A stretch of 64,000 nt of DNA from Acidobacteriaceae bacterium. Lineage in GTDB: Bacteria; Acidobacteriota; Terriglobia; Terriglobales; Acidobacteriaceae. The stretch is taken from positions 1 through 64,000 of the forward strand of contig JASHPJ010000078.1 of NCBI GenBank assembly GCA_030038195.1, read 5' to 3'. The translations under genes were made by a program, and so were the position numbers. The notes under the pieces were generated by a model. It saw nothing but the letters and a program-made list of their open reading frames with translations. It was not told where the DNA came from and did not search any database. Each line of letters starts with the position of its first letter. Position 1 is the stretch's first letter. Shown here one piece after another: positions 8,034 to 15,998 of this stretch.

Positions 8034-8168
8034 GCATTCCCCGGATGGCTGGAGCATAGCCGAGGCCGGGCCGGAGTCAAGGCCGCGCTGAAGCACGCCG
8101 CTTCGCGGTCGTAAAGCCTTGACACCGGCCCTCTCGCCTCGGCACATCATCCAATATCCGGGGAATGC
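8034..8168. repeat. Giant imperfect hairpin (135 bp, about 36 paired bases)
   Basis: Three nested pairs of perfect arms are present. GCATTCCCCGGAT (8034-8046) pairs with ATCCGGGGAATGC (8156-8168). GCCGAGGC (8059-8066) pairs with GCCTCGGC (8136-8143). GGGCCGG-A-GTCAAGGC (8068-8083) pairs with GCCTTGAC-A-CCGGCCC (8116-8131), with one A/A mismatch. A 12 x 12 internal loop separates the first two pairs, and a small CCGC-TTC-GCGG stem sits in the apical loop. No reading frame is supported here. It is far longer than a terminator and could be a structured RNA, a MITE-like palindrome or a recombination substrate. Confidence 0.8.
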
Positions 8169-8184
8169 CAGTTTCTCTGAACGG

Positions 8185-8415
8185 CTATTCGGAAGCAGAG
8201 GCGATCCGCTCGACCACAGACAGCTTATGCGCAGGCGAGAGATGGCTGTAGCGGGCAGACATAGTGATCGACTTGTGGCCTGCCGCTTCCTGAATCTCTT
8301 TGACGGACGCACCCGCCATTGCCAGCCAGGAGCAAAATGTGTGCCGGTTTGAGTGCCAGACATATCCGGTGATGCCAGCCTCAGCGAGGCAGGGATGGAA
8401 CCAAGAGCGCGTATT
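8185..8415 (-). pseudogene. C-terminal fragment of a tyrosine recombinase (phage-type integrase)
   Basis: On the - strand, 76 residues run from a stop near 8418 to TAG at 8185-8187 without a usable start. The fragment reads RSWFHPCLAEAGITGYVW, then HSNRHTFCSWLAMAG, EAAGHKSITMSARYSHL and a short tail. This keeps the HxxR box, the downstream His and the nucleophilic Tyr of the catalytic domain. The N-terminal arm-binding and core-binding domains and the first catalytic Arg are missing. It is adjacent to an IS481-type fragment and probably was truncated by that insertion. It is the likely source of mobility for the 4.4-8.6 kb element. Confidence 0.8.
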
Positions 8416-8638
8416 TCAAACAGTGGCGCGCAATCATAAGCTCGATCGGCAACCGATACGGACGCAGGCTGGCGGGCTGGTGGTTCGATGACGCGGCTTT
8501 TACCTACTGCCCTTTCAATCCTGACTGGCAAGCAATGACGGCTGCAGCCGCCTTCAACGTGCTGCCCCGCTGCACAACCATTTTTGCCATTTGCTCTCGA
8601 CTGTGAACCGTCAGTCGGGCATTCTTGTGATAGTCCAT
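8416..8638 (-). pseudogene. IS481-family transposase, N-terminal remnant
   Basis: The ATG at 8636-8638 begins MDYHKNARLTVHSREQM, then VVQRGSTLKAAAA. This matches the start of IS481-type transposases, whose N-terminal helix-turn-helix usually begins with HKNARLTxxGRE. Similarity fades after about 36 residues and the frame is closed at 8504. Weak proline/arginine-rich similarity (SSNHQPASLRPYRLP) may continue in another frame towards 8420. No DDE catalytic domain remains, so the element is dead. Confidence 0.6.
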
Positions 8639-9070
8639 TCGATTTCCTTTCAGGGAAACTTCAGGTTGGGTTACCTTCAGCTTCTCCGATCCGGATCGAA
8701 TGGACAACCTGTTGAGACTTCACAGCTAGTGTGGTGAATCAGAAGTTCGTAGCATAAGTCGAAACCCCGAACCGCAGGTTCCGCCACGGCGGATCTTTGA
8801 CCCACCACGGCGGGTCTTCGACCTTCGACTCGTTTTGGCGCAAAACGCGCCAAAATTCGCTCAGGAGGACAGCTTATTTGTAGTACAAACTTCAGACTCA
8901 GGACACTAGTGCAGTTCCACAGTTCGTGCAGCCCTTTCCAGCTTCAACCGAGGTGGCTTTTTCCTGTTGAAAAAGCCACTTGGCTTCTCGGCTCCGGGGT
9001 ACAGCAACTGTGGAACCGCTGTACAAGCTGTACAATCTGTTCACCGGTGTGGAAGGCCCGGCCTGAACAA
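8639..9070. other. Intergenic region with a cluster of palindromes upstream of fdhD
   Basis: No gene is supported. It holds GAACC-GCA-GGTTC (8769-8781), TCCGCC-AC-GGCGGA (8780-8793), a second CCACCACGGCGGG copy just after it, TTTTGGCGC facing GCGCCAAAA (about 8834-8856) and the 11-bp hairpin at 8953-8979. The fdhD promoter should lie in the last 150 bases, but I see no strong consensus. Confidence 0.5.
8953..8979. repeat. Interspersed palindrome GTGGCTTTTTC...GAAAAAGCCAC
   Basis: This is a perfect 11-bp inverted repeat with a 5-base loop (CTGTT). A closely similar palindrome lies at 19033-19056 and a related one at 26313-26329, each in a 5' intergenic region, suggesting a dispersed REP-like family. 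Confidence 0.6.
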
Positions 9071-9940
9071 ATGCGAGAAACCTACAGTCCCGCACAAGAA
9101 GATTTCAGCACCGCACCCGAGCACAGTCTGCAACTGACCCAGATTCTGGAATGGAACGATGGCATGGCGTTGCCGCATGAGGATGTGCTGGCGGCGGAGG
9201 AGCCGCTAGAGGTTCGGGTGGGCGATGCTGCGCGTGGTTTCGCCTCCATCAGTGTAACCATGCGGACACCGGGACACGATGCGGAACTGGCGGCAGGATT
9301 CCTGTGGACCGAGGGCGTTATTGGGAGCCTAGACGAGATTGGTGAAATTAGGGTCCAGGCGACATCGGCGGCCGGCAAAAAGAATGTCATAACGATTGAG
9401 CTGCATGACAGCGGCTTTGAGCCGTCGCAGTTGCGGCGCAACTTCTTTGCGGCCTCCGGCTGCGGCATCTGCGGCAAGGCGTCAATCGAGGCGATTCGCC
9501 AGCGTGGGCTGCGCGCGCCGAATCCTGAGTTCCGTTTCAATCCGAAGCTGCTCTGCCGGTTGCCGGACAGGCTGCGCGCGGCGCAGACGGTCTTCAGCCA
9601 CACGGGCGGGCTGCATGCCGCCGCGCTGTTCGACGCGGCCGGAGAACTGCTTGTACTTCGCGAAGACATTGGCCGGCATAATGCAGTAGACAAGGTTGCC
9701 GGCTGGGCGCTGTTGGAGAGGCGCCTGCCGCTGGCTGAGCATGTGCTGCTGGTCAGCGGTAGGGGTGGCTTCGAGATCGCGCAGAAGTCGCTGGCGATGG
9801 GGCTTCCGGTCCTGGCCACGGTTTCTGCACCTTCCAGCCTGGCTGTGCAACTGGCCCGGGAACTGGGCCTGACACTGGCCGGCTTCCTGCGCGGGAGCCG
9901 TTTTGTGATCTATGCAGGACAGTCCCGGCTGATTTTCTAA
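9071..9940 (+). CDS. fdhD: FdhD sulfurtransferase for formate dehydrogenase
   Basis: FdhD carries sulfur from the IscS cysteine desulfurase to the molybdenum cofactor of formate dehydrogenase and is required for that enzyme's activity. The conserved CGICGK motif gives Cys131 and Cys134, the sulfur-carrying pair. Other family marks are VTMRTPGHDAELAAGFLWTE, FSHTGGLHAAALF and EDIGRHNAVDKVAGW. The ATG at 9071 is preferred because the in-frame extension to 8909 is low-complexity, Cys/Trp-rich and crosses the hairpin at 8953. The product of 289 residues matches the family length. It is followed by the formate dehydrogenase gene after 111 bases, consistent with a maturation operon. Confidence 0.92.
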   Translation: MRETYSPAQEDFSTAPEHSLQLTQILEWNDGMALPHEDVLAAEEPLEVRVGDAARGFASISVTMRTPGHDAELAAGFLWTEGVIGSLDEIGEIRVQATSAAGKKNVITIELHDSGFEPSQLRRNFFAASGCGICGKASIEAIRQRGLRAPNPEFRFNPKLLCRLPDRLRAAQTVFSHTGGLHAAALFDAAGELLVLREDIGRHNAVDKVAGWALLERRLPLAEHVLLVSGRGGFEIAQKSLAMGLPVLATVSAPSSLAVQLARELGLTLAGFLRGSRFVIYAGQSRLIF

Positions 9941-10051
9941 AAAGTCTGGATAGAAGCCGCGACCGTTCTGCCGCAAGCGGTCGAAATGCTCATTGACTCT
10001 TGCAACGCATCTCAGGTACGGCTAACACGCGTTCCCCGGAGGGCTCCCACG

Positions 10052-13000
10052 ATGTCTTCGACAACTCTTGCCGCAGCTTTCATCCTCATCAACGGTAAAG
10101 CCCAGGCAATCACCGCGGGCGAACTGCTGATCGACGCCATCAATCGTTCGGAAACGCCGCTGCCGCAGGTGTGCTTTCATCCGCAGCTTGGACCCATACA
10201 GACCTGCGACACCTGCATGGTGGAAGTGGACGGCAAGCTGGTGCGGGCCTGTGGCACCAGGGCTGAGAACGGGATGCGTGTGGCCACGGCAACCGGGCGC
10301 GCGGTGGCGGCGCAACACGAGGCCTTCGACCGCATCCTGAGCAACCACATGTTGTATTGCACCGTATGCGACAACAACAACCACAACTGCACGGTGCACA
10401 ACACGACCGCACTGCTCAAAGTGGAGCACCAGTCCATTCCCTACAAGCCCAAGCCGTATGAGAAGGACATGTCGAACCCCTTCTATCGGTATGACCCGGA
10501 CCAGTGCATCCTCTGCGGGCGCTGCGTCCAGGCATGCCAGAACGTGGAGGTGAACGAGACATTATCCATCGGCTGGGAGCTCGAGCATCCGCGCGTGCTG
10601 TGGGATGGCGGCAAGCCCATCAACGAGTCGAGCTGCGTCTCTTGCGGACATTGCGTCACGGTGTGCCCGTGCAACGCGCTGATGGAGAAAAACATGCTGG
10701 GACGGGCGGGCTACTTTACCAGCCTTCCGGAATCCGCTCTGCAGCAGATGATCGACGTGGTGAAGGGCATCGAGCCGGAGCTGGGCTATGGCTCGATCCT
10801 GCAGGTTTCCGAAGTCGAGGCAGCCATGCGCGCGAGCCGCGTGAAGCAGACCAAGACGGTGTGCACGTACTGTGGCGTCGGATGCAGCTTCGACATCTGG
10901 ACGCAGGAGAACGGCTCGAATCCATCGGAGCGGCGCATCCTGAAAGTGGAGCCGCTGAACGGCGCGGCCAACGGAATCTCGACCTGCATCAAGGGCAAGT
11001 TCGGCTGGGAGTACGTAAACAGCCTGGAGCGGCTGACTAGGCCCTTGGTTCGCGAGCACAATGCGAACGGCGACTGCTTCCGCGAGACTTCCTGGGAAGA
11101 GGCGCTGACGCTGGTGGCCGGCAAGCTCGCTGAGATCAGGCAAGAGCACGGTCCGGATGCACTGGCATTCATCTCCTCCTCGAAGTGCACGAATGAAGAG
11201 AGCTATCTGATGCAGAAGCTGGCGCGCGCGGTGATCGGGACCAACAACATGGACAACTGCTCGCGCTATTGCCAGGCGCCGGCGACGACCGGGCTCTTTC
11301 GCACAGTGGGTTACGGTGGCGATGCCGGATCGATCTCCGACATCGAGAAAGCCGGGCTGGTGCTCATCATCGGCAGCAACACCGCGGAGAGCCATCCGGT
11401 TCTGGCCACGCGTGTCAAGCGTGCGCACAAGCTGCATGGGCAAAAGCTCATCGTTGCCGATCTGCGCGAGCACGAGATGGCGCGCCGTGCAGACCTGTTC
11501 CTGCGCCCCAAGCCGGGCACAGACATGCTGTGGCTTTCGGCCGTGACCCGCTATATCCTGGACAACAACCTGGCCAGAATGGAGTTTCTCGACAAGTGGG
11601 TCAACGGCGTCGAGGCGTACCGGAAGAGCCTTGAGCCATTCACGATGGAGATGGCCAGCGAACGCTGCGGCATCCCGGTAGAGATGCTCAGGCAGGTGGC
11701 GCACATGGTGGCGGAGGCCGACGGCGTCTGCGTGCTATGGGCCATGGGTGTTACGCAGCACGTCATGGGCTCGGATACTTCGACGGCTATCTCCAATCTG
11801 CTGCTCACGACGGGCAATTACATGCGCCCCGGCGCCGGAGCCTACCCGCTGCGCGGACATAACAACGTGCAGGGCGCCAGCGATCACGGCGCAATGCCGA
11901 ACTATTTTCCCGGCTACCAGAAGGTGGATGATCCGGAGATACGTGCAAAATTCGAAAAAGCCTGGGGCGTGACGCTGCCGTCTATTCCCGGCCTCAACAA
12001 TCACCAGATGATCGACGCCATCCACGAGGGCAAGCTGAAGGCGATGTATCTTTTTGGCGAAGAGATGAGCCTGGTGGACTCGAACGCCAACTTTGTCGCC
12101 AGCGCGCTGGCGAAGCTCGACTTCTTCGTGATGCAGGAGGTCTTTTTCTCCGAGACCTGCCGCTTTGCCGACGTGATCCTGCCAGCCAGTCCGAGCCTGG
12201 AAAAAGAAGGCACCTTTACCAGCACCGAGCGTCGCATCCAGCGTCTCTACCAGGTCTTTGAGCCGCTGGGCGACAGCCGTCCGGACTGGCGCATCATCCA
12301 GGACATCGCCAACCACATGGGCGCGAACTGGAACTATCCCAGCCCCAGGGAAATCTACGATGAGATTGCTTCGCTCACGCCGTTGATGGCGGGCGTGACC
12401 TATGAGCGGCTGGAGGGTTACAAGACGCTGCAGTGGCCTGTAGCTGCCGACGGCACCGATCAGCCGCTGCTGTACACCAAAGGCTTCAATTTTCCCGACG
12501 GCAAGGCGCGGCTCTATCCGCTGCAATGGACCGAGCCGACCAATCAGCCTGATGCCGAGTATGATCTGCATCTGAACAACGGCCGCCTGCTCGAACACTT
12601 CCACGAAGGCAACATGACGTACCGCACGGAAGGAATTCGCGAGAAGACACCCTGCGTATTTGTGGAAGTATCGCCCACACTGGCCGCGGAGCGCGGCATC
12701 GCTTCAGGCAGTTGGGTGCAGTTGACTTCTCCATATGGCCGGGTGCGCGTGCAGGCCGTGGTTACCGATCGCGTGCATGGCAACGAGCTCTATATGCCGA
12801 TGAACTCTCGCCAGGACTTCGATGAGGCCGTCAATCGGCTTACCAGCAGCTACACGGACAAGGCGACCGACACGCCCGCCTACAAGGAGACGTCTGTGCG
12901 CATGAAAGTGCTGCCGGCGGCCGGTGACGCGCCACCGGCCAGCCCTCTGCCGAAGATCAATCCGCGTTTTGGCCACCCCACGCCGCAGCAGGGCGTGGAG

Positions 13001-13081
13001 GTGGAGCGCAAGTGGCGGCGTGCCGACTACCGCATGCCGGGCAGTGAAGAGCTGGTCCAGATCCAGATGCAGGGCAAGTGA
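10052..13081 (+). CDS. Formate dehydrogenase, molybdopterin catalytic subunit (multi-cluster, cytosolic)
   Basis: This 1009-residue enzyme oxidises formate to CO2 using a bis-MGD cofactor. From the N-terminus there is a [2Fe-2S] domain (CFHPQLGPIQTCDTC), a His/Cys cluster (HMLYCTVCDNNNHNC), a double [4Fe-4S] ferredoxin domain (CILCGRCVQAC and CVSCGHCVTVC) and the catalytic domains with their own cluster (CTYCGVGC). The metal ligand is Cys407 in SRYCQAP, so the cysteine form is used rather than selenocysteine. The next residue is Gln408 where E. coli FdhF has the catalytic His141. GGAGG lies 9 bases before the ATG at 10052, which decides the start. No Tat signal is present, so it is cytosolic. 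It resembles Bacillus YrhE/YjgC-type enzymes. Confidence 0.9.
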   Translation: MSSTTLAAAFILINGKAQAITAGELLIDAINRSETPLPQVCFHPQLGPIQTCDTCMVEVDGKLVRACGTRAENGMRVATATGRAVAAQHEAFDRILSNHMLYCTVCDNNNHNCTVHNTTALLKVEHQSIPYKPKPYEKDMSNPFYRYDPDQCILCGRCVQACQNVEVNETLSIGWELEHPRVLWDGGKPINESSCVSCGHCVTVCPCNALMEKNMLGRAGYFTSLPESALQQMIDVVKGIEPELGYGSILQVSEVEAAMRASRVKQTKTVCTYCGVGCSFDIWTQENGSNPSERRILKVEPLNGAANGISTCIKGKFGWEYVNSLERLTRPLVREHNANGDCFRETSWEEALTLVAGKLAEIRQEHGPDALAFISSSKCTNEESYLMQKLARAVIGTNNMDNCSRYCQAPATTGLFRTVGYGGDAGSISDIEKAGLVLIIGSNTAESHPVLATRVKRAHKLHGQKLIVADLREHEMARRADLFLRPKPGTDMLWLSAVTRYILDNNLARMEFLDKWVNGVEAYRKSLEPFTMEMASERCGIPVEMLRQVAHMVAEADGVCVLWAMGVTQHVMGSDTSTAISNLLLTTGNYMRPGAGAYPLRGHNNVQGASDHGAMPNYFPGYQKVDDPEIRAKFEKAWGVTLPSIPGLNNHQMIDAIHEGKLKAMYLFGEEMSLVDSNANFVASALAKLDFFVMQEVFFSETCRFADVILPASPSLEKEGTFTSTERRIQRLYQVFEPLGDSRPDWRIIQDIANHMGANWNYPSPREIYDEIASLTPLMAGVTYERLEGYKTLQWPVAADGTDQPLLYTKGFNFPDGKARLYPLQWTEPTNQPDAEYDLHLNNGRLLEHFHEGNMTYRTEGIREKTPCVFVEVSPTLAAERGIASGSWVQLTSPYGRVRVQAVVTDRVHGNELYMPMNSRQDFDEAVNRLTSSYTDKATDTPAYKETSVRMKVLPAAGDAPPASPLPKINPRFGHPTPQQGVEVERKWRRADYRMPGSEELVQIQMQGK

Positions 13082-13102
13082 ACCAGAAGAGGAGCTACCG
13101 AC

Positions 13103-13591
13103 ATGGCGCAACCCATCGCTCTTACAAAGCCCACGCGCGACCCGAAGCAGGAGTTGCTGGAGCGGCTGGAGAAGGCTCCTGCCGAACATGCAGCGGCGCT
13201 GCTGGATGGCTACGAGCTGATCGAGCAACTGCATCAGCATGGCGTCTTCACCGTTCTTCGCGGCGTGCTCACGGCGAGCGACAAGCTGGTCGAGACCGCT
13301 TCAGAAGAAGCCAACAAGCCGGAGGCGATTCGCGCGATTCGGAACACGGTTCTACTGGCGCAGATGCTCAGCTCTATCGACCCCGAGGTCCTGCAAGGCA
13401 CGCTGGTCGCGATCAGGCAGACTTTCGGTAACGCCAAGGCCGTTGCCTACGATCCGCCCTCGCTTATCGGGCTGTTTGGGGATTTTTTGAGCCACGATCT
13501 GCGCCGCGGCATGGGCCTGATCAACACGCTGCTGAAGAACCTGGCCTATCAACTGAAGATCCGCACGCAGCCCCCTGCACGCAACCAGTAG
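13103..13591 (+). CDS. DUF1641 partner protein of formate dehydrogenase
   Basis: This is a 162-residue, mostly helical cytosolic protein. The middle LLDGYELIEQLHQHGVF and VLRGVLTASDKLV segments and the C-terminal DLRRGMGLINTLLKNLA match the DUF1641 family. Members (Bacillus YrhD and YjgD type) are regularly encoded directly after a formate dehydrogenase of the type found here and are thought to be a small subunit or partner. It starts 21 bases after the dehydrogenase stop with an AGAAGAGGAGC box, so it is the third gene of the fdhD operon. The exact role is not established. Confidence 0.85.
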   Translation: MAQPIALTKPTRDPKQELLERLEKAPAEHAAALLDGYELIEQLHQHGVFTVLRGVLTASDKLVETASEEANKPEAIRAIRNTVLLAQMLSSIDPEVLQGTLVAIRQTFGNAKAVAYDPPSLIGLFGDFLSHDLRRGMGLINTLLKNLAYQLKIRTQPPARNQ

Positions 13592-13669
13592 CCGAAGGGA
13601 ATCTTCGTCGCAGACGCGCATTTTTACCGGCTCGATCATCATGGCCTCTCCTGTCCGGGCGCGGCTGGA

Positions 13670-14506
13670 TCATTCCTTCCGCCTCCCTGATTTTGTGGAA
13701 TCCACTGGTTCAATCTCCGCGTCCAGGTTCAGCTCCCGCGAGGACTCGGCATCCAGAAAGACAGTGGCGTCAGGGTGAGTGCGCAGGATTGTAGCCGGGC
13801 ACTCCGTGGAAATGGGCTCGGTGAATGCGCGCCGCACGATCTTTGCCTTGCGGCTTCCGGGCACGGAGACGATGAGCCTGGGCACGCGCAGCAGCGCCGG
13901 GATGGTGAGCGTGATCGCATACTCGGGGACCTGTTCGACGTTTTCGAACCATCCCTCCGCCGCCTGCTGCTGCCGGCAGATGGGGTCCAGGCGGACGAGG
14001 CGCACATCCTCCGTGTCCTTGAAGTTCGCGACCGGGGGATCGTTGAACGCCAGGTGGCCATTTTCCCCGATGCCGAGCAGGCATACCTGCGGATCGGCGG
14101 AGCGCAGCCGCACGGCGTAGTCGTGAATAACAACCTCCGGATCCGCGGCGCTGCCATCGATCTCAAGGAACGCCTTTATCGGCACCTTCTCTATCAGGCG
14201 CTCGCGCAGATAGCGCCGGAAAGAGGCCGGATGGTCCGGAGATATGCCGAGATACTCGTCCATGTGGAAGCCATGCACCTTGTTCCACGGCAAACGGTCG
14301 ATTTGAGTCAGGGCGTCGAGAGTATCCAACTGCGATGCGCCGGTGGCAAAGATTACGCCAATCGAGCTGTGACGTTCAGCCAAGGTGACGATTGCCTGCG
14401 CGGCGGCGTGCGCCGCCGCCAAACCGGCCGCGCGGCTGTCAGGGTGAATCTCTACCCTCATATTTCCAACCTGGAGATGCCTGGGCTCAGAATCCGCTAC
14501 GAACAA
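13670..14506 (-). CDS. nagB: Glucosamine-6-phosphate deaminase / isomerase family protein
   Basis: NagB converts glucosamine-6-phosphate to fructose-6-phosphate and ammonia. Family marks are GVIFATGASQLDTLDAL, FHMDEYLG with Asp83-Glu84, and GIGENGHLAFNDP with His151, matching the catalytic region GxxGHIAFNEP. The product is 278 residues from a TTG start at 14504-14506. That start is chosen because GAGAGGAG lies 7 bases upstream, while the region further up (to 14707) codes for a low-complexity peptide. A 6-phosphogluconolactonase-like function is possible but the MDEY and GHLAFN motifs favour the deaminase. It is divergent from a LacI-type regulator that probably controls it. Confidence 0.8.
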   Translation of the reverse strand: MFVADSEPRHLQVGNMRVEIHPDSRAAGLAAAHAAAQAIVTLAERHSSIGVIFATGASQLDTLDALTQIDRLPWNKVHGFHMDEYLGISPDHPASFRRYLRERLIEKVPIKAFLEIDGSAADPEVVIHDYAVRLRSADPQVCLLGIGENGHLAFNDPPVANFKDTEDVRLVRLDPICRQQQAAEGWFENVEQVPEYAITLTIPALLRVPRLIVSVPGSRKAKIVRRAFTEPISTECPATILRTHPDATVFLDAESSRELNLDAEIEPVDSTKSGRRKE

Positions 14507-14907
14507 TGAAGGCTCCTCTCTGATCAGGACTGCACCCGGAAAAATCTCGATTGCCCGATCAGGCCAATCGCACCGGACAGAACAGCGAGGGCTTTGCCTG
14601 CACTCTTTCGGAACCGGCGCCGTGGAGCATGCAGTCCATAGCCGGGCGGTCCATGATGGGATACGGCAAAGTCTGGCGAGTACGCACTCATGATGATACG
14701 AATACATCCTTATGTCAAGATAAATTTCTCAATATATTTGATTATTTTCTTATCTGTAATGAAATTTAGCGCGACTGTGGATCGCCATAGCCGGGCCCGT
14801 TGATGAAAACGTCTGCTTGAGAAAATTCTCTGTATCAGGCATAGTGGTCACAGCCGGATGTGTTCGATTCTCGCGTGAGCGCGATGAACCCTTGATTTTG
14901 TGAAGAT
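14507..14907. promoter_or_regulatory. Divergent control region nagB-like / lacI-like with an AT-rich palindromic site
   Basis: The 400-base gap contains an AT-rich block. AGATAA (14718-14723) faces TTATCT (14750-14755) across 26 bases. A similar arrangement, AGATAA (18921) with TTATCT (18948), lies in front of the oxidoreductase gene. Shared flanking words AAGATAA, TTTC and CAAT suggest a common operator, possibly for the regulator encoded at 14908. No other gene is seen. Confidence 0.45.
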
Positions 14908-15993
14908 ATGAAAAGCTCAACTCGTCGGGTGCCCAAGGTAGGTCTACGGGAGATTGCCGAGGTTGCACAGGTCAGCGTGGCGACCGTATCGAGAGTTCTC
15001 AATGGCAACATTCGCGTCGACCCGGCGATTCACAAAACAGTGATCGAGGCCGCCACCAGGCTGAAAGTCGATCTTTCGCAGCGCAACAAGGCCAGGGCCC
15101 TGGCCTTTGTCCTGAGTAACCGTGCAATGCTGCACGCTTTCCACTCGCGCGTGCTGCACGGCGCCGAGGCGTACTGCACGGCGCATGGCTGGGACATCGT
15201 TTTTCTCTCGTTCAACTACTCGCCGCTGATTCCGTCCAACGAGCTGCACCTGCCGCGCGTGGTGCAGAGGCGCGATGTGATCCGGGCGCTGGTCCTGGCG
15301 GGAACAAACTCCACCAATCTTCTCGATCTGTTGAAGCAGAAGGGGATTCCCTTTGTAGTCCTGGGAAATAACGTGATCGGAAACCTGCAGGAGGCGGGCA
15401 ACGACGTGATCTTCTCCGACGATATTCAAGGCGGCGAGGACGTCACCCGGCACCTGATCGGCCTGGGGCACCGCAATATCAGCTTTGTGGGCAACATCCG
15501 GCTTCCATGGTTTGCGCGGTGTTTTGCAGGGTACAGCCGGGCGATGGAAGAGGCTGGCCTTATTGTCTCCCAAAGCAGCATTGATTCCGAGGACGACGCC
15601 GAGATCGGGTATCTGGGCACAAAGTTTCTGCTGGCCAGAAAAGAGCCGGTCACGGCGATCCTGGCGGGCAACGACACCACGGCGCATGGGGTTTACAAGG
15701 CGCTGCGCGACAGTGGGCTAGAGATTCCCGACGATGTAAGCGTCGCCGGCTGCGACGACACGGTCGGCAACTGGCTCTATCCGCGCCTGACGACGATACG
15801 GGAGTTTCCGGAGCAGTTGGGAAAGCAGATGGTGGAGATGATCCTCAATCGCATCGCGAATCCCGATCAGCCTGCGCAGCGCATGACCATTCCTACCGAG
15901 CTGATCAAGCGCGATTCCTGCCGCCAGGTTGCTGCGACGGCGGGCGAACTGCCGGTTAAGCAGAATGCTTCCGATGTGGCGGCGATTGTGTAG
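14908..15993 (+). CDS. LacI-family transcriptional regulator
   Basis: This 361-residue regulator has an N-terminal LacI helix-turn-helix at about residues 12-35 (GLREIAEVAQVSVATVSRVL). A periplasmic-binding-protein-like sensor domain follows, with ALVLAGTNSTN, GIPFVVLGNN, GLGHRNISFVG and VSVAGCDDTV. Such repressors bind sugar or sugar-phosphate effectors. The neighbours are an amino-sugar deaminase, an MFS transporter and a Gfo/Idh/MocA oxidoreductase, so it probably represses this catabolic set. Its ligand cannot be read from the sequence. It ends 5 bases from the convergent transporter gene. Confidence 0.9.
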   Translation: MKSSTRRVPKVGLREIAEVAQVSVATVSRVLNGNIRVDPAIHKTVIEAATRLKVDLSQRNKARALAFVLSNRAMLHAFHSRVLHGAEAYCTAHGWDIVFLSFNYSPLIPSNELHLPRVVQRRDVIRALVLAGTNSTNLLDLLKQKGIPFVVLGNNVIGNLQEAGNDVIFSDDIQGGEDVTRHLIGLGHRNISFVGNIRLPWFARCFAGYSRAMEEAGLIVSQSSIDSEDDAEIGYLGTKFLLARKEPVTAILAGNDTTAHGVYKALRDSGLEIPDDVSVAGCDDTVGNWLYPRLTTIREFPEQLGKQMVEMILNRIANPDQPAQRMTIPTELIKRDSCRQVAATAGELPVKQNASDVAAIV

Positions 15994-15998
15994 CCGCT

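Noticed and set aside
8034-8168. Retron-type msr/msd RNA
   Set aside because: The nested hairpin is suggestive, but no reverse transcriptase lies nearby.
8031-8531. A 166-codon open frame on the - strand across the hairpin and integrase remnant
   Set aside because: Its translation is Arg/Pro/Ser-rich with no family resemblance, and a different frame of the same strand clearly encodes the recombinase C-terminus.
10562-11704. Long antisense open frame (380 codons) over the formate dehydrogenase gene
   Set aside because: It is the complement shadow of a strongly conserved gene; the His/Arg-rich translation matches no family.
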